This document shows, piece after piece, positions 1 to 13,456 of a stretch of DNA of 64,000 nucleotides. The position numbers and the translations under genes were made by a program. The DNA lies in the NCBI RefSeq assembly GCF_035594125.1, contig NC_087181.1:7612840-7676839 (forward strand), in the 5' to 3' direction. Below the pieces are notes generated by a model, which saw nothing but the letters and a program-made list of their open reading frames with translations, had not been told where the DNA came from and searched no databases. Every line of letters begins with the position of its first letter. Position 1 is the first letter of the stretch. Source of the stretch: Scylla paramamosain. Its lineage: Eukaryota; Arthropoda; Malacostraca; Decapoda; Portunidae.

Positions 1-1059
1 TTTTTTTATAGTTCAAAAGAACCACAAAGCAAAAAACGCAAAAAATTGTGTATATGGAGAGATTTCCTAGATAACAAAATGCTGAAACTCATGCATAAAA
101 CTCTTAATTGAGAAACAGTAAAACCTTACTAAATGCGTGTATGTTGAGTGCTTTTCACAGTCTTAGTTATCAAAACCCCAAATACCATGCGAAACCACCT
201 TTATGTGAGAAAAAAATGAAATTACAAGAAAAGTGTCTTTTAAGTGTTGTTGAGCGTGATAGGCAATAAAGCACTAAAAAGCAGGGCAATCATATTATAT
301 TGGAATAACACCAATTTATATAAAAAACTTGCCTTTAAGTGTTTTTAAGCTCCTTATATACAAAACTGTTAAAACGCATGGAAAACACACTTTATGGAGA
401 AACAGAATAACATTACCATTACATTGATCATGTTATCTATAAAAACGTTTAAATAAATGAAAAAAAAACATTATGTTTCGGAAACAAAAGGACATTTCGA
501 GAAACGTGTATTATGAGTGTTTTTTTAAGTTTCTTAAGTACCAAAAAGCTAAAACTAACAAATAACACTCTTTATTTAGAAAATGAAAAATAAAAAAATA
601 GAAATAATAGGATTTTTTTTTTTTTTTTTTTTGCTATTCATTTTTTTTTTGCTATTATTTTTTTGCTTCATTATTTTTGCTATTCAAGTACCGAGATGCC
701 AAAATTATGGGAAAATTCAGGGCAATTATATGATAAAACAATATTATCAAAAATGTTAATTTAAGCTTTTTTTTCGGACAGTTATGTACCAAACCCTAAA
801 GTGCATGAGGAAATGAGGAAATTAAAGGAAATTAAATTATGAGGAAATTAAACGACCTTACCAGAAATCAGTGTTTTGAGTGTTATTTTAGCATGTTAGG
901 CACCACAACGATAAATAATAAGGAACTCACTCTATATGGGAATCCAAAACAAAGTTACTGAAAACATGTCTTCTCAGTGTTTTACATAGAAAACGCTAAA
1001 CCGGATGCAAAGTAACCAATATCAAGAAATAGAAAAACGTTACTAAAAAGGTATATTTT
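1..1059 (+). repeat. Satellite unit, 5'-cut (m2-m9)
   Basis: The window opens inside m2 of an A-like unit (ATAGTTCAAAAGAACC) and runs through m9. The m7 tract at about 610-690 is expanded: T-runs alternate with repeated TTTTTGCTATTCA-like words. At about 805-850 the m7 tail stutters, with GAGGAAATTAAA-type words repeated. Confidence 0.9.
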
Positions 1060-2169
1060 GAGTGTTTTTGAGCTTGTTACCTACAAAAAACGCGAAAATT
1101 GATGCAAAGCACTCTATATTGGGGAACAAAAGGACATTGCAAGAAAAGTGTATAATGAGTGTTTTATAGTTCAAAAGAACCACAAGGCAAATAACGCAAA
1201 ATCTCGTGTATATGGAGAGGTTTCTTAGATACAAAAATGCTAAAACTCATGTATAACACTCCTAATTGAGAAACAGAACAACCTTAATAAATGCGTTTAT
1301 TTTGAGGGCTTTTAACATTCTTAGTTACCAAAACCCCAAATTGCATGCAAAAATAGATTTGTGGGAAAAAAAAATCACTACCAGAAAAGTGTCATTTGAT
1401 TGTTTTTGAGTCTGATAGGCAATAAAGCACTAAAAAGGAGAGCTATCACATTACATTGCAGGAAAACGAATTTTTACCAAGAACTTACTTTTAAGTGTTT
1501 TTGAGCTCCTTATATACCAAAACACTAAAACGAATGCAAAACACTCTTTATGGTGAAAAAGAATAACATTACCAAAAACATGTATTTTGAGTGTTTTTGA
1601 TCTTGTTACCAATAAAAACGCTTAAATACATGCAAAGAACACTATTTTTGGGAAATGAAAGGAGATTACAAGAAACGTGTATTAAGAGTGTTTTTAAATT
1701 CATTAATTACCAAAAAGCTAAAAGCCACAAATAACACTCTTTATTATATGAGAAACAATAAATAAATAAAAAAAAAATACGAATTTTTTTCTTCTTTCTT
1801 ATTCATATTCACAGGTACCGAGATGCTAAAATACGGGCAAAATTCAGGAAATTATGTGAAATAAAAACATTATCAAAAAAGTTAAATTTAGCTTTTTTTT
1901 TCTGACTTATGTACCAAACCTCTAAAGTGCATGCAAAGCCACCTATATGGGGAAATTAAACATCTTTGCAAGAAAACGGTCCTATGAGTGTTTTTTAGCA
2001 TATTAGAAACCAACACGATAAATAACATGGAAGTCAATCTATATGGGAATCCAAAACAAAATTACTAAAAACGTGTCTTTTCGGTGTTTTACGTAGAAAA
2101 ACGCTAAAACGAATGAAAAAAAAAACAATATGAAGAAATAAAACAACATTAGCAACAAAGGTATATTTT
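1060..2169 (+). repeat. Satellite unit, type A, complete (reference unit)
   Basis: All nine modules are present over 1110 bp, so it serves as the reference for module lengths. It resembles the A unit at 24533, an offset of about 23.47 kb. Confidence 0.93.
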
Positions 2170-3201
<1,032 letters not shown>

Positions 3202-3329
3202 GAGTGTTTTTGAGATTGTTACGTACAACAAACGCGAAAATTGATGCAAAGCACTCCGTATTTGAAAAAAAAAAATGACATTACGAGAAACATATATAAT
3301 GAGTGTCTTATTATTTTCGGGCAAAAGAA

Positions 3330-3353
3330 CTTGTGGTTCACAAGAACCACAAG
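3330..3353. repeat. Perfect 10-bp hairpin in C-type m2
   Basis: Stem CTTGTGGTTC pairs with GAACCACAAG around loop ACAA. The right arm is ordinary m2 sequence. The left arm lies in the C-specific block and is its reverse complement, which suggests templated insertion. Confidence 0.9.
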
Positions 3354-3368
3354 GCAGAAAAACACAAA

Positions 3369-3430
3369 AACTCGTGTATATAAAGACATAAACTCGTGTA
3401 TATAAAGACGTGTATAAAAACATAAAAACT
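3369..3430 (+). repeat. 22-bp micro-duplication in m2
   Basis: AACTCGTGTATATAAAGAC occurs at 3369-3387 and again at 3391-3409, followed by a degraded third copy up to about 3430. Other units have this word once. Confidence 0.85.
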
Positions 3431-4058
3431 CATGTATAGATACCAAAATGCTGAAACTCATGAATAACAATCTTAATTAAGAAACAGAATAACATTACCA
3501 AATGCGTGTATTTTGAGTGTTTTAGATCATGTTATCTATAAAATATGCAAAGAACATTATGTTTGAGAAACAAAAGGACATTACGAAAAATGTGTATTAT
3601 GAGTGTTTTTTTTAAGTTCCTTAAGTACCAAAAAGCTAAAACCCACAAATAAAAAATATAAAAAAATAGGAATTTTTTTTTTCTTTTTGTTATTTATCTT
3701 CTTAGGTACCGAGATGCCAAAATTCTGGGAAAATTCAGGGCAATCATATGATAAAAGAATATTATCAAAAAAGTTAATTTCAGCTTTTTTTTCTGACTGT
3801 TATGTACCAAACCCTAAAGTGCATGCAAAGCACTTTGCATGAGAAAGTTAAACGACATTACCAGAAATCTATGTTTTGAGTGTTTTTTTTTTTAGCATGT
3901 TAGACACTAAAACGATAAATAATAAGGAACTCTATATGGGAATCCAAAACAAAGTTACTGAAAACGTGTCTTCTCTGTTTTACGTAGAAAAACGTTAAAA
4001 CGGATAAAAAGCAACCAATATCAAGAAATAGAGAAACGTTACTAAAAAGGTATATTTT

Positions 4059-5162
4059 GAGTGTTTTTGAGCTTCTTACCTACAAAAAACGCGAAAATAG
4101 GTGCAAAGCACTTTACATTGGGAAACTAAAGGACATTGCAAGAAAAGTGTATAATAAGTGTTTTATAGTTCAAAAGAACCACAAGGCAAATAAGGCAAAA
4201 TCTCGTGTATATGGAGAAGTTTCCGAGATACAAAAATGCTAAAACTCATGTATAACACTCCTAATTGAGTAACAGAACAACCTTAACAAATGCATGTATT
4301 TTGAGTGCTTTTCACATAGTTACCAAAACCCCAAATTGCATGCGAAAATAGATTTCTGGGAAAAAAAATGACTTTACCAGAAAAGTGTCTTTTTTAGTGT
4401 TTTTGAGTCTGATAGGTAATAAAGCACTAAAAAGGAGTGCAATTACATTACATTGGAGGACAACAAATTTTTACCAAGAATTTGCCTTTAAGTGTTTTTG
4501 AGCTCCTTATATACAATACCAAAAAACTAAAACGCATGCAAAACACTCTTTATGGTGAAACAGAATAACATTAAAAAAACATGTATTTTGAGTGTTTTTG
4601 ATCATGTTACCAATAAAAATGCTTAAATACATGCAAAGAACACTATTTTTTTGGAAATGAAATGAAATTACGAGAAACTGTATTAATAGTGCTTTTAAGT
4701 TCATTAATTACCAAAAAGCTAAAAGCCACAAATAACACATTTTATTGAGAAACAATAAATAAATAAAACAAAATACGATATTTTTTTTCTTTCTTATTCA
4801 TCTTCATAGGTACCGAGATGCCAAAATTCGGGCAAAATTCAGGAAATTATGTGAAATAAAAACATTATCAAAAAAATTAAATTTAGCTTTTTTTCGGACT
4901 GTTATGTACCAAACCCCTAAAGTGCATGCAAAGCCACTTATATGGGGAAATTGAACGTCTTTGCAAGAAAACGGTCTTATGAGTGTTTTTCAGCATCTTA
5001 GGAACCAACACGATAAATAACATGGAAATCAATCTACATAGGAATCGAAAACAAAATTATTAAAAACGTGTTTTTTCGGTGTTTTACGTAGAAAAACACT
5101 AAAACGGATGCAAACCAACCAATACGAAGAAATAAAATAACATTACCAAAAAGGTATATTTT
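4059..5162 (+). repeat. Satellite unit, type A, complete
   Basis: This 1104-bp unit opens the A-B-Bt-D-inverted cassette. It pairs with units at 16648 and 31756; all three are preceded by an m9 with GGATAAAAAG in place of GGATGCAAACC. Confidence 0.93.
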
Positions 5163-6261
5163 GAGTGTTTTTGAAATTGTTACCTATAAAAAAAGCGAAA
5201 ATGGATAAAAAGCACTCTATATTGGGAAGCAAAAGGACATTACGAGAAACATGTATAATGAGTGTTTTAGTTTCACAAGAACTACAGGGCAAAAAACGCA
5301 AAAACTCGTGTATATAGAGACGTTTCTTACATTCCAAATTGCTGAAACTCTGGAACAACACTCTTAATTGAGAAAAAGAACAATCTTACTAAATGCGTGT
5401 GTTTTCAGTGCTTTCCACATCCTTAGTTACCAAAACCACAAATTGCATGCAAAACCAGCTTTATGTGCGAAAAAATGACATTACCAGAAAAATGTCCTTT
5501 GAGTGTTTTTGAGCGTGTTAGGCAATAAAGCACTAAAAAGCAGGGCAATCTCATTACATGGGAATAAAACCAATTTTTAACAAGAACTTGCCTTTAAGTG
5601 TATTTGAGCTCCTTATATACCAGAACACTAAAATGCATGCAAAATACACTTTATGGTGAAACAGAATAACATTACCAAAAAACATGTATTTTGAGTGTTT
5701 TTGATCATGTTACCAATTAAAACGCTTAAATACATGCAAAGAACCATATTTTTGGGAAACGAAAGGATGTTACGAGAAACGTGTATTTTGAGTGTTTTCA
5801 AGTTCATTAAGTACGAAAAAGCTAAAAGCCACAAATTACACTCTTTATTGAGAAAAAATAAATAAATAAATAAAAAAATACGATTTTCTTTCACTTATTC
5901 ATCTTCACAGGTAACGAGGTGCCAAAATTCGGGCAAAGCTCATTAAATTATATGAAATAAGAACATTATCAAAAAAATTAAATTTAGCTTTTTTTTCGGA
6001 CTTATGTACCATACTCCTAAAGTGCATGCAAAGCCACTTATATGGGAAAATTAAACGTGTTTGCCAGAAAACTGTCTTATGAGTGTTTTTCAAAATGTTA
6101 GGAACCAACACGATAAAACCCAAGGAAGTTAATTTATATGGGAATCCAAAACAAAATTACTGAAAACGTGTCTTTTCGGTGTTTTACGTAGAAAACGCTA
6201 AAACGGATGGAAACCTACCAAAATGAAGATATAGAATAACATTACCAAAAAGGTATATTTT
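5163..6261 (+). repeat. Satellite unit, type B, complete
   Basis: All nine modules are present over 1099 bp. It corresponds to 17739 and 32863. m7 has the B-type GTAACGAGGTGCC in place of GTACCGAGATGCC. Confidence 0.93.
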
Positions 6262-6513
6262 GAGAGTTTTGAAATTGTTACCTACAAAAAACGCGAAAAT
6301 AGATAGAAAGCACTCTCTATTGGGAAGCAAAAGGCACCAAAAAGCATGTTAGGCACCAAAACGATAAATAATATGAAAGTAACTGTATATGGAAATCCAA
6401 AACAAAATTACAGGAAACGTGTCTTTTAAAAGATTTACGTAGAAAAACGCTAAAAGGCATGCAAACCAACCAATATGAAGAAATAGAATAACCTTACAAA
6501 AAATATATATTTT
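6262..6513 (+). repeat. Short unit, type Bt (m1 joined to m8-m9)
   Basis: This 252-bp deletion form runs from a B-type m1 straight into m8 at AAAAGGCACCAAAAAGCATG, near 6334. The same form, 252-254 bp, occurs at 18842, 26722, 33945, 44201 and 56350, each followed by a D unit. Confidence 0.92.
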
Positions 6514-6960
6514 GTGTGTTCTTGAGCTTGTTACATAAAAAAAACGCGAAAATGGATGCAAAGCACTCTATATAAGGAAAAAAAAAGACATAACGAGAAA
6601 CGTGTATAATGAGTGTTTTATAGTTTCACCAGAATCACAAGGCAAAAACCGCAAAAACTCGTTTGTATGGAGAAGTTTCTAAGATACGAAAATACTGAAA
6701 CTCATGAATAACACTCTTAATCAAGAAACAGAACAACCTTACTAAATGCGTGTATTTTGCGTGTTTTTTTACATTCTTAGTTACGAAAACCCCAAATTCC
6801 ATGCGAAACTAGCTTTATGTGGGAAAAAAATGACATTACCAGAAAAGTGTCTTTGAGTGTTTTAGAGCGTCTTAGGCAATAAAGCAATAAAAAGCTGGGC
6901 AATCCCATTATATGCGAATAAAACCAACTTTTACGGAGAACTTGCCTTTTATTGTTTTTG
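6514..6960 (+). repeat. Satellite unit, type D, m1-m4 part
   Basis: It starts GTGTGTTCTTGAGC, contains m1-m4 and stops at the start of m5 (GTTTTTG), where the inverted segment begins. Confidence 0.9.
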
Positions 6961-7420
6961 ACACACATTTAGTAAGGTTGATCTGTTTCTCAATTAAGAG
7001 TGTTATTCATGATTTTCAGCATATACACGAGTTTTTACGTTTATGCCTTGTGGTTTTTTTTTTTTTTGAACTATAAAACATTCATTATACACTTTTCTCG
7101 CAATGTTCCCTTCTTTCCCAATATAGAGTGCTTTGTATCCATTTTAGCGTTTTTTTTTTGTAGGTAACAAGCTCAAAAACACTCAAAATATTTTTTTTTT
7201 GTAATGTTTTTTGCTTCTTGATATTGGTTGGTTTGTATCAGTTTTAGCGTTTTTCTACGTAAAACACTGAGAAGACACGTTTTCAGTAATTTTCTTTTGG
7301 ATTCCCACATAGTATGAGTTCCTTATTATATATCGTTTTGGTGCCTAACATGCTGAAAAACACTCAAAAGACAGATTTCTAGTAAGGTCTTTAATTTTCT
7401 CATATGGGAGGCTTTCCATG
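6961..7420 (-). repeat. Inverted satellite segment, copy 1
   Basis: It reads on the minus strand as m7 tail, m8, m9, A-type m1 and m2, ending AAATGTGTGT. The m2 part lacks about 24 bp (AGCATATACACGAG joint). Forward sequence resumes at TCTTTTCAGTG. Confidence 0.93.
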
Positions 7421-8199
7421 TCTTTTCAGTGTTTTTCAGCGTGTTACGCAATAAAGCACTAAAAGCCAGGGCAATCACATTACATGGGAATAAAACGAAA
7501 TTTTACCAAGAACTTGCCTTTAAGTGTTTTTGAGCTCCTTACATACCAAAACGTTAAAACGCATGCAAAATATATTTTATGGAGAAACAGAATTACATTA
7601 CCAAATACATGTATTTTGAGTGTTTTTGATAATGTTATCTATAAAAACGCTTAAATACATGCAAAGAACCTTATGTTTGGGAAACGAAAAGACATTACAA
7701 GAAACGTCTATTATGAGTGATTTTTAAGTTCCTTTAGTAACAAAAAACTAAAACCCACAAATAACACTCTTTAGAAAAAAAATAAATCAATAAAAAAATT
7801 AAAAAATGGGATTTTTTTTTTTTTTTGTAATTCATCTTGATAGGTACCGAGATACCAAAATTCTGCCAAAATTCAGGGAATTTTTGTGGAAAAAAGAACA
7901 TTATCATATACGTTAATTATAGCTTTTTTTTTCAGATTGTTATGTACCAAACCCTAAAGTGCATGCAAAGCCACGTATATAGGGAAGTTAAACGACTTTA
8001 CCAGAAACCTGTCTTTTCAGTGTTTTTCAGCATGTTAGGCACCAAAACGATAAATAATATGGAAGTCAGTCAATATGTAAATTCAAAAGAAAATGACTGA
8101 AAACGTGTCTTTTCACTCTTTTACGTAGAAAAACGCTGAAGCGGATACAAACCATCCTATATGAAGAAATAGAATAACATTACCAAAAAGATATATTTT
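7421..8199 (+). repeat. Satellite unit remainder, m4-m9
   Basis: Forward modules resume after the inversion with m4 (GAGCGTGTTACGC) and run 779 bp to m9. The copy at 19994-20772 has the same length. Confidence 0.9.
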
Positions 8200-8870
8200 G
8201 AGTGTTTTTGAGCTTGTTACCTACAAAAAAGGCAAAAATGGATGTAAAGCACCCTATATTAGGAAACAAAAGGACATTACGAGAAACGTGTATAATAAGT
8301 GTTTTATAGTTTTAAAAGAACCATAACTCAGAAACGCAAAAAAAAGCGAAACTTGATGCGAAGCACTCTATATTAGGAAACAAAAGGACATTGCAAGAGT
8401 GTGTAATGAGTGTTTTATAGTTCAAAAGAACCACAAAGCAACAAACGCAAAAACTCGTGTATATGAAGAGATTTCCTAGATACCAAAATGCTGAAACTCA
8501 TGAATAAAACTCTTAATTGAGAAACAGAACAACCTTAATAAATGCGTGTATTTTGAGTGCTTTTTACATTCTTAGTTATCAAAACCCCAAATTGCAAATT
8601 ATGTGAGAAAAAATAACATTACCAGAAAAGTGTCTTTTAACTGTTTTTGAGCGTGATAGGTAATAAACCACTGAAAAACAGGGCAATCATATTACATTGG
8701 AATGACACCAATTTATACAAAAAACTTGCCTCTAAGTGTTTTTAAGCTTCTAATATTATTAAAATTACTAAAAACATGTCTTTTCGGTGTTTTACGTAGA
8801 AAAACGCTAAAACAGATGCAAACCAACCAATATGAAGAAATAAAATTGCATTACCAAAAGGGTATATTTT
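8200..8870 (+). repeat. Composite unit: G start, A-type m1-m5, then m8-m9
   Basis: A G-type m1 and the beginning of m2 jump near 8340 into the middle of an A-type m1. That A part runs to early m5, then jumps near 8760 (TAATATTATTAAAATTAC) into the end of m8. The second junction is shared with about 21650. Confidence 0.87.
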
Positions 8871-9350
8871 GAGTGTTTTTGAAATTATTCCCAACAAAAA
8901 AAGCGAAAATGGATGGAAAGCATATTGGGAAGCAAAAGGACATTAAGAAAAACATGTATAATGAGTGTTTTATTGTTTCACAAGAACTACAGGGCAAAAA
9001 ACGCAAAAACTCGTATATATATAGAAGTTTCTTACATTCTAAAATTTTGAAACTCTGGAACAACACCCTTAATTGAAAACAGAACAATCTTACTAAATGC
9101 CTGTATTTTGAGTGCTTTTCACATACTTAGTTACCAAAATCCCAAACTGCATGCTAAACCAGCTTTATGTGGGAAAGAAATGACATTACCAAAAAAATGT
9201 CTTTTGAGTGTTTTTGAGCGTGTTAGGAAATAAAGGAAACAAAATTACTGAAAACGTGTCTTTTAAAAGATTTACGTAGAAAAACACTAAAACGGATGCA
9301 AACCAACCAATATGAAGAAATAGAATAACATAACCAAAAAAGTATATTTT
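8871..9350 (+). repeat. Short unit, type B, m4 joined to m8
   Basis: Modules m1-m3 are B-type. Early m4 (GTTAGGAAATAAAGG) jumps near 9235 to m8. m9 begins with the D-associated CTTTTAAAAG palindrome. Confidence 0.88.
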
Positions 9351-9778
9351 GTGTGTTTTTGAGCTTGTTACATAAAAAAAAAAACGCGAAAATGGATGCA
9401 AACCACTCTATATAAGGAAAAAAAAGAACATATCGAGAAACGTGTATAATGAGTGTTTTATAGTTTCATAAAAAAACTCGATTTTATAAAGAAGTTTCTA
9501 AGATACCAAAATACTGAAACTCATGAATAACACTGTTAATCAAGAAACAGAACAACCTTGCTAAATGCGTGTATTTTGAGTGTTTTTTTACATTCTTAGT
9601 CACCAAAACCCCAAATTCCATGCGAAACTAGCTTTATGTGGAAAAAAAAATTACATTACCAGAAAAGTGTCTGAGTGTTTTTGAGCGTGATAGGCAATAA
9701 AGCACTAAAAAGCAAGGCAAACACAATACATAGGAATAAAACCAACTTTTACGAAGAACTTGCCTTTTAGTGTTTTTG
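9351..9778 (+). repeat. Satellite unit, type D, m1-m4 part
   Basis: It holds D m1-m4 with a shortened m2 lacking the CACAAGGCAAAAAAC part, and ends at the m5 start where the inverted segment begins. Confidence 0.88.
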
Positions 9779-10261
9779 ACACGCATTTTGTAATGTTGCT
9801 CTGTTTCTCAACTAAGAGTGTTATTCTTGAGTTTCAGCATTTTGGTATATAGGAAACTTCTCCATATACACGAGTTTTTGCGTTATTTGCCTTGTAGTTT
9901 TTTTTAACAATAAAACATTCATTATACACTTTTCTCGCAATGTCCCTTTGTTTCCCAATATAGAGTGCTTTGTATCAATATTTGCGTTTTTTTTTTTTGT
10001 AGGTAACAAGCTCAAAAACACTCGAAATATACATTTTTAGTAATGTTTTTCTGCTTCTTGATATTGGTTGGTTTGTATCAGTTTTAGTGTTTTATCTATG
10101 TAAAACACTGAGAAGACACGTTTTCAGTAATTTTCTTTTGGAATCCCACATAGCGTGAGTTCCCTATTATTTATCGTTTTGGTGCGTAACATGCTGAAAA
10201 ACACTCAAAAGACAGATTTCTGGTAAGGTCTTTAATTTCCTCACATGGGAGGCTTTAAATG
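9779..10261 (-). repeat. Inverted satellite segment, copy 2 (undeleted form)
   Basis: The breakpoints match copy 1. The m2 part keeps the 24 bp (TTTTGGTATATAGGAAACTT) that most other copies have lost. Only the copy at 23817 shares this full form. Confidence 0.92.
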
Positions 10262-10880
10262 TCTTTTCAGTGTTTTTGAGCGTGTTACGCAATAAAGTAC
10301 TAAAAGCCAGGGCAATCACATTACATGGGAATAAAACCAAATTTTACGAAGTATTTGCCTTTAAGTGTTTTTGAGCTCCTTACATACCAAAACGCTAAAA
10401 CGCATACAAAATACATTTTATGGAGAAACAGAATAACATTACCAAATACATGTATTTTGAGTGTTTTTGATCATGTTATCTACAAAAACGCTTAAATACA
10501 TGCAAAGAACCTTATGTTTGGGAAACAAAAGGACATTACGAGAAATATGTATTATGAGTGTTTTTTGGTTCCTTAAGTACTAAAAAGCTAAAACCCACAA
10601 ATAACACTCTTTATTTAGAAAAATAAATAAACGAAAAATAAAAACAAAAGGATTTTTGTTTTTGTTATTTTTCTTCATAGGTACTGAGATGCCAAAATTC
10701 TGGGAAAATTCCGGGATTTTATATGATAAAAGAAAATGATCAAAAAAGTTAATTTTAGCTTTTTTTTCGGACTGTTATATACCAAACCCTAAAGTGCATG
10801 CAAAGCCTCTTATATAAGGAAATTGCAAACCAACTAATATATATAAAAAATAGAAAAACATTACCAAAAAGGTATATTTT
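10262..10880 (+). repeat. Satellite unit remainder, m4-m7 and m9
   Basis: It resumes at m4. The m7 tail jumps near 10823 into m9 (GGAAATTGCAAACC), so m8 is missing. Confidence 0.88.
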
Positions 10881-11941
10881 GAGTGTTTTTGAGCTTGTTA
10901 CCTACAAAAAACGCAAAAATTGATGCAAAGCACTCTATATTAGGAAATAAAAGGACATTGCAAAAAAAGTGTATAATGAAAGTTTTAATGTTCAAAAGAA
11001 CCAAAAGGCAAAAAACGCAAAAACTTGTGGATATGGAGAAGTTTTCTACATACCAAAATGCTGAAACTCATGAATAACTTTTCTAATTGAGAAAGAGAAG
11101 AACATTACTAAATGCGTGTATTTTGAGAGCTTTTCACATTCTTAGTTACCAAAACCCCAAATTGCATGCAAAACCAGCTTTATGTGAGAAAAAAAGGACA
11201 TTTCCAGAAGAATGTCTTTTGAGTGGTTTTGAGCCTGATAGGCAATAAAACACTAAAAAGCAGGGCAATTACATTACATTTTGAATAAAACCAATTTTTA
11301 TCAAGAAATTGTCTCTAAGTGTTTATGAGCTCCTTATATACTAAACCGCTAAAACGCATGCAAAATAAACTTTATGGAGAAACAGAATAAAATGACCAAA
11401 AACCTGTATTTTGAGTGTTTTTGATCATGTTATCTATAAAAACGCTTATATACATGCAAAGAACCTTATGTTTGGGAAACAAAAGGACATTACGAAAAAC
11501 GTACCTAAAACCCACTCTTTATTTAGAAAAATAAATAAATAAAAAAACAAAAGAATAGGATTTTTTTTCTTGGTATTCATCTTCATAGGTACCGAAATGC
11601 CAAAATTCTGGGAAAATTCAAGGCAATTATACGATAAGAGAATATTGTCAAAAAAGTTGATTTTAGCTTTTTTTTCGGATTATTATCTACCAAACGCTAA
11701 ACTGCATGCAAAACCTCCTATATAAGGAAATTAAACGACCTTACCAGAAATCTATCTTTTGAGTGTTTTTTCAGCATGTTAGGCACTAAAATGATAAATA
11801 ATAAGGAACTCACTCTATATGGGAATCTACAAAAAAAATTCTGAAAACGTGTCTTCCCAGTGTTTTACGTAGAAAAACGCTAAAATGGATGCAAACCAAG
11901 TAACATCAAGAAATAGAAACATTAGCAAAAAGGTATATTTT
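10881..11941 (+). repeat. Satellite unit, type A
   Basis: The unit is 1061 bp with all modules; m6-m7 is shortened near 11500 (AACGTACCTAAAACCC). It pairs with 40458 at an offset of about 29.58 kb. Confidence 0.9.
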
Positions 11942-12355
11942 CAGTGTTTTTGAGCTTGTTACCTACAAAAAAAAAGCTAAAATTGATACAAAGCACTCTA
12001 TATTGGGAAACAAAGGGACATTGCGAGAAAAGTGTATAATGAGTGTATTTTTACCAGAAGTGTCTTTTAATTGTTTTTGAACGTGTTAGGCAATGAAGTA
12101 CTAAAAAGCAAGGCAAACACATTACATGGGAATAAAACTAACTTTTACCAAGAACTTGCCAATCTGTGTTTTTGAGCTCCTTACATACCAAACCCTCTAA
12201 AGCGCATGGAAAACAAACTTTATGGAAAAACAGAATAATATTACCAAAAACATGTATTTTGAGTGTTTTTGATCATGTTATCTATAAAAACGCTTAAATA
12301 CATGCAAAAAACCCAAAATGAAGAAATAAAATAACATTACCAAAAGGTATATTTT
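11942..12355 (+). repeat. Short unit, type A, two internal deletions
   Basis: m1 and a few bases of m2 join the end of m3 near 12050 (GTATTTTTACCAGAAG). Then m4-m6 run until m6 joins m9 near 12311 (AAACCCAAAATGAAG). The first junction recurs near 41670 and the second near 43055. Confidence 0.88.
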
Positions 12356-13456
12356 GAGTGTTTTTGTGTTTTGTGTTACCTACAAAAAACGCGAAAATGG
12401 ATGGAAAGCACTCTATATTAGGAAGCAAAAGGACATTACGAGAAACGTATATAATGAGTGTTTTATAGTTTCACAAGAACTTCAAGGCAAAAAACGCAAG
12501 AACTCGTGTATATACAGAATTTTTTTACATTCCAAAATGCTGAAACTCTGGAACAACACTCTTAATTGAGAAACAGAATAATCTTACTAAATGCGTGTAT
12601 TTTGAGGGCTTTTCACATCCTTAGTTACCAAAATCCCAAATTGCATGCGAAACCAGCTTTATGTGGGAAAAAATGACATTACCAGAAAAATGTCTTTCCA
12701 GCGTTTATGACTGTGTTAGGCATAAAAGCACTAAAAAGCAGGGCAATCACATTACATTGGAATAAAACCAATTTTTAACAAGAACTTGCCTTTCAGTGTA
12801 TTTGAGCTCCTTATATACCAAAACATTAAAATGCCTGCATAATACACTTCATGGTGAAACAGAATAACATTACCAAAAAACATGTATTTTGAGTGTTTTT
12901 GATCATGTTACCAATAAAAACGCTTAAATACATGCAGAGAACCCTATTTTTGGGAAACGAAAGTACATTACGAGAAACGTGTACTAAGAGTGTTTTTAAG
13001 TTCATTAAGTACGAAAAAGCTAAAAAGACACGAATTACACTCTTTATTGAAAAAAAATATAAATAAATAAAAAAATACGAAATTTTTTTTCATTCTTATT
13101 CATCTTTACACATAACGAAGTGGCAAAATTCGGGCAAAGTTCAGGAAATTATATGAAATAAGAACATTATAAAAAAAGTAAATTTAGCTTTTTTTTTCGG
13201 ACTGTTATGAACCAAACACCTAAAGTGCATGCAAAGCCACCTATATGGGGAAATTAAACGTCTTTGCCAGAAAACTGTCTTATGAGTGTTTTTCAGCTTG
13301 TTATTCACCTTAACGGTAAATAACATGCAAGTCACTCTATATGGGAATCTAAAACAAAATTACTGAAAACGTGTCTTTTCAGTGTTTTATGTAGAAAAAC
13401 TGATGCAAATAACCAATAAGAAGAAATAAAATAACATTACCAAAAAGGTACATTTT
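12356..13456 (+). repeat. Satellite unit, type B, complete
   Basis: It is 1101 bp. The start reads GTGTTTTTGTGTTTTGTGTT, a small local change. It pairs with 43098; both have GTGGCAAAATT in m7. Confidence 0.9.

Larger units (their letters stand above)
3202..4058 (+). repeat. Satellite unit, type C, lacking m3-m5
   Basis: The unit is 857 bp. m2 holds the C-type extra block and a perfect hairpin (3330-3353). Near 3520 m2 joins directly to m6 (TTTTAGATCATG), so about 285 bp are missing. Confidence 0.88.

Noticed and set aside
1686..1985. m7 A/T tract as a retroelement poly-A tail or promoter TATA region
   Set aside because: It lies at the same place in every unit with satellite on both sides and no element body. 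A/T words in DNA this rich in A and T carry no promoter information.
6961..7420. Inverted segment as a transposon with terminal inverted repeats
   Set aside because: The segment is satellite modules in reverse, with no terminal inverted repeats, target-site duplication or coding sequence.
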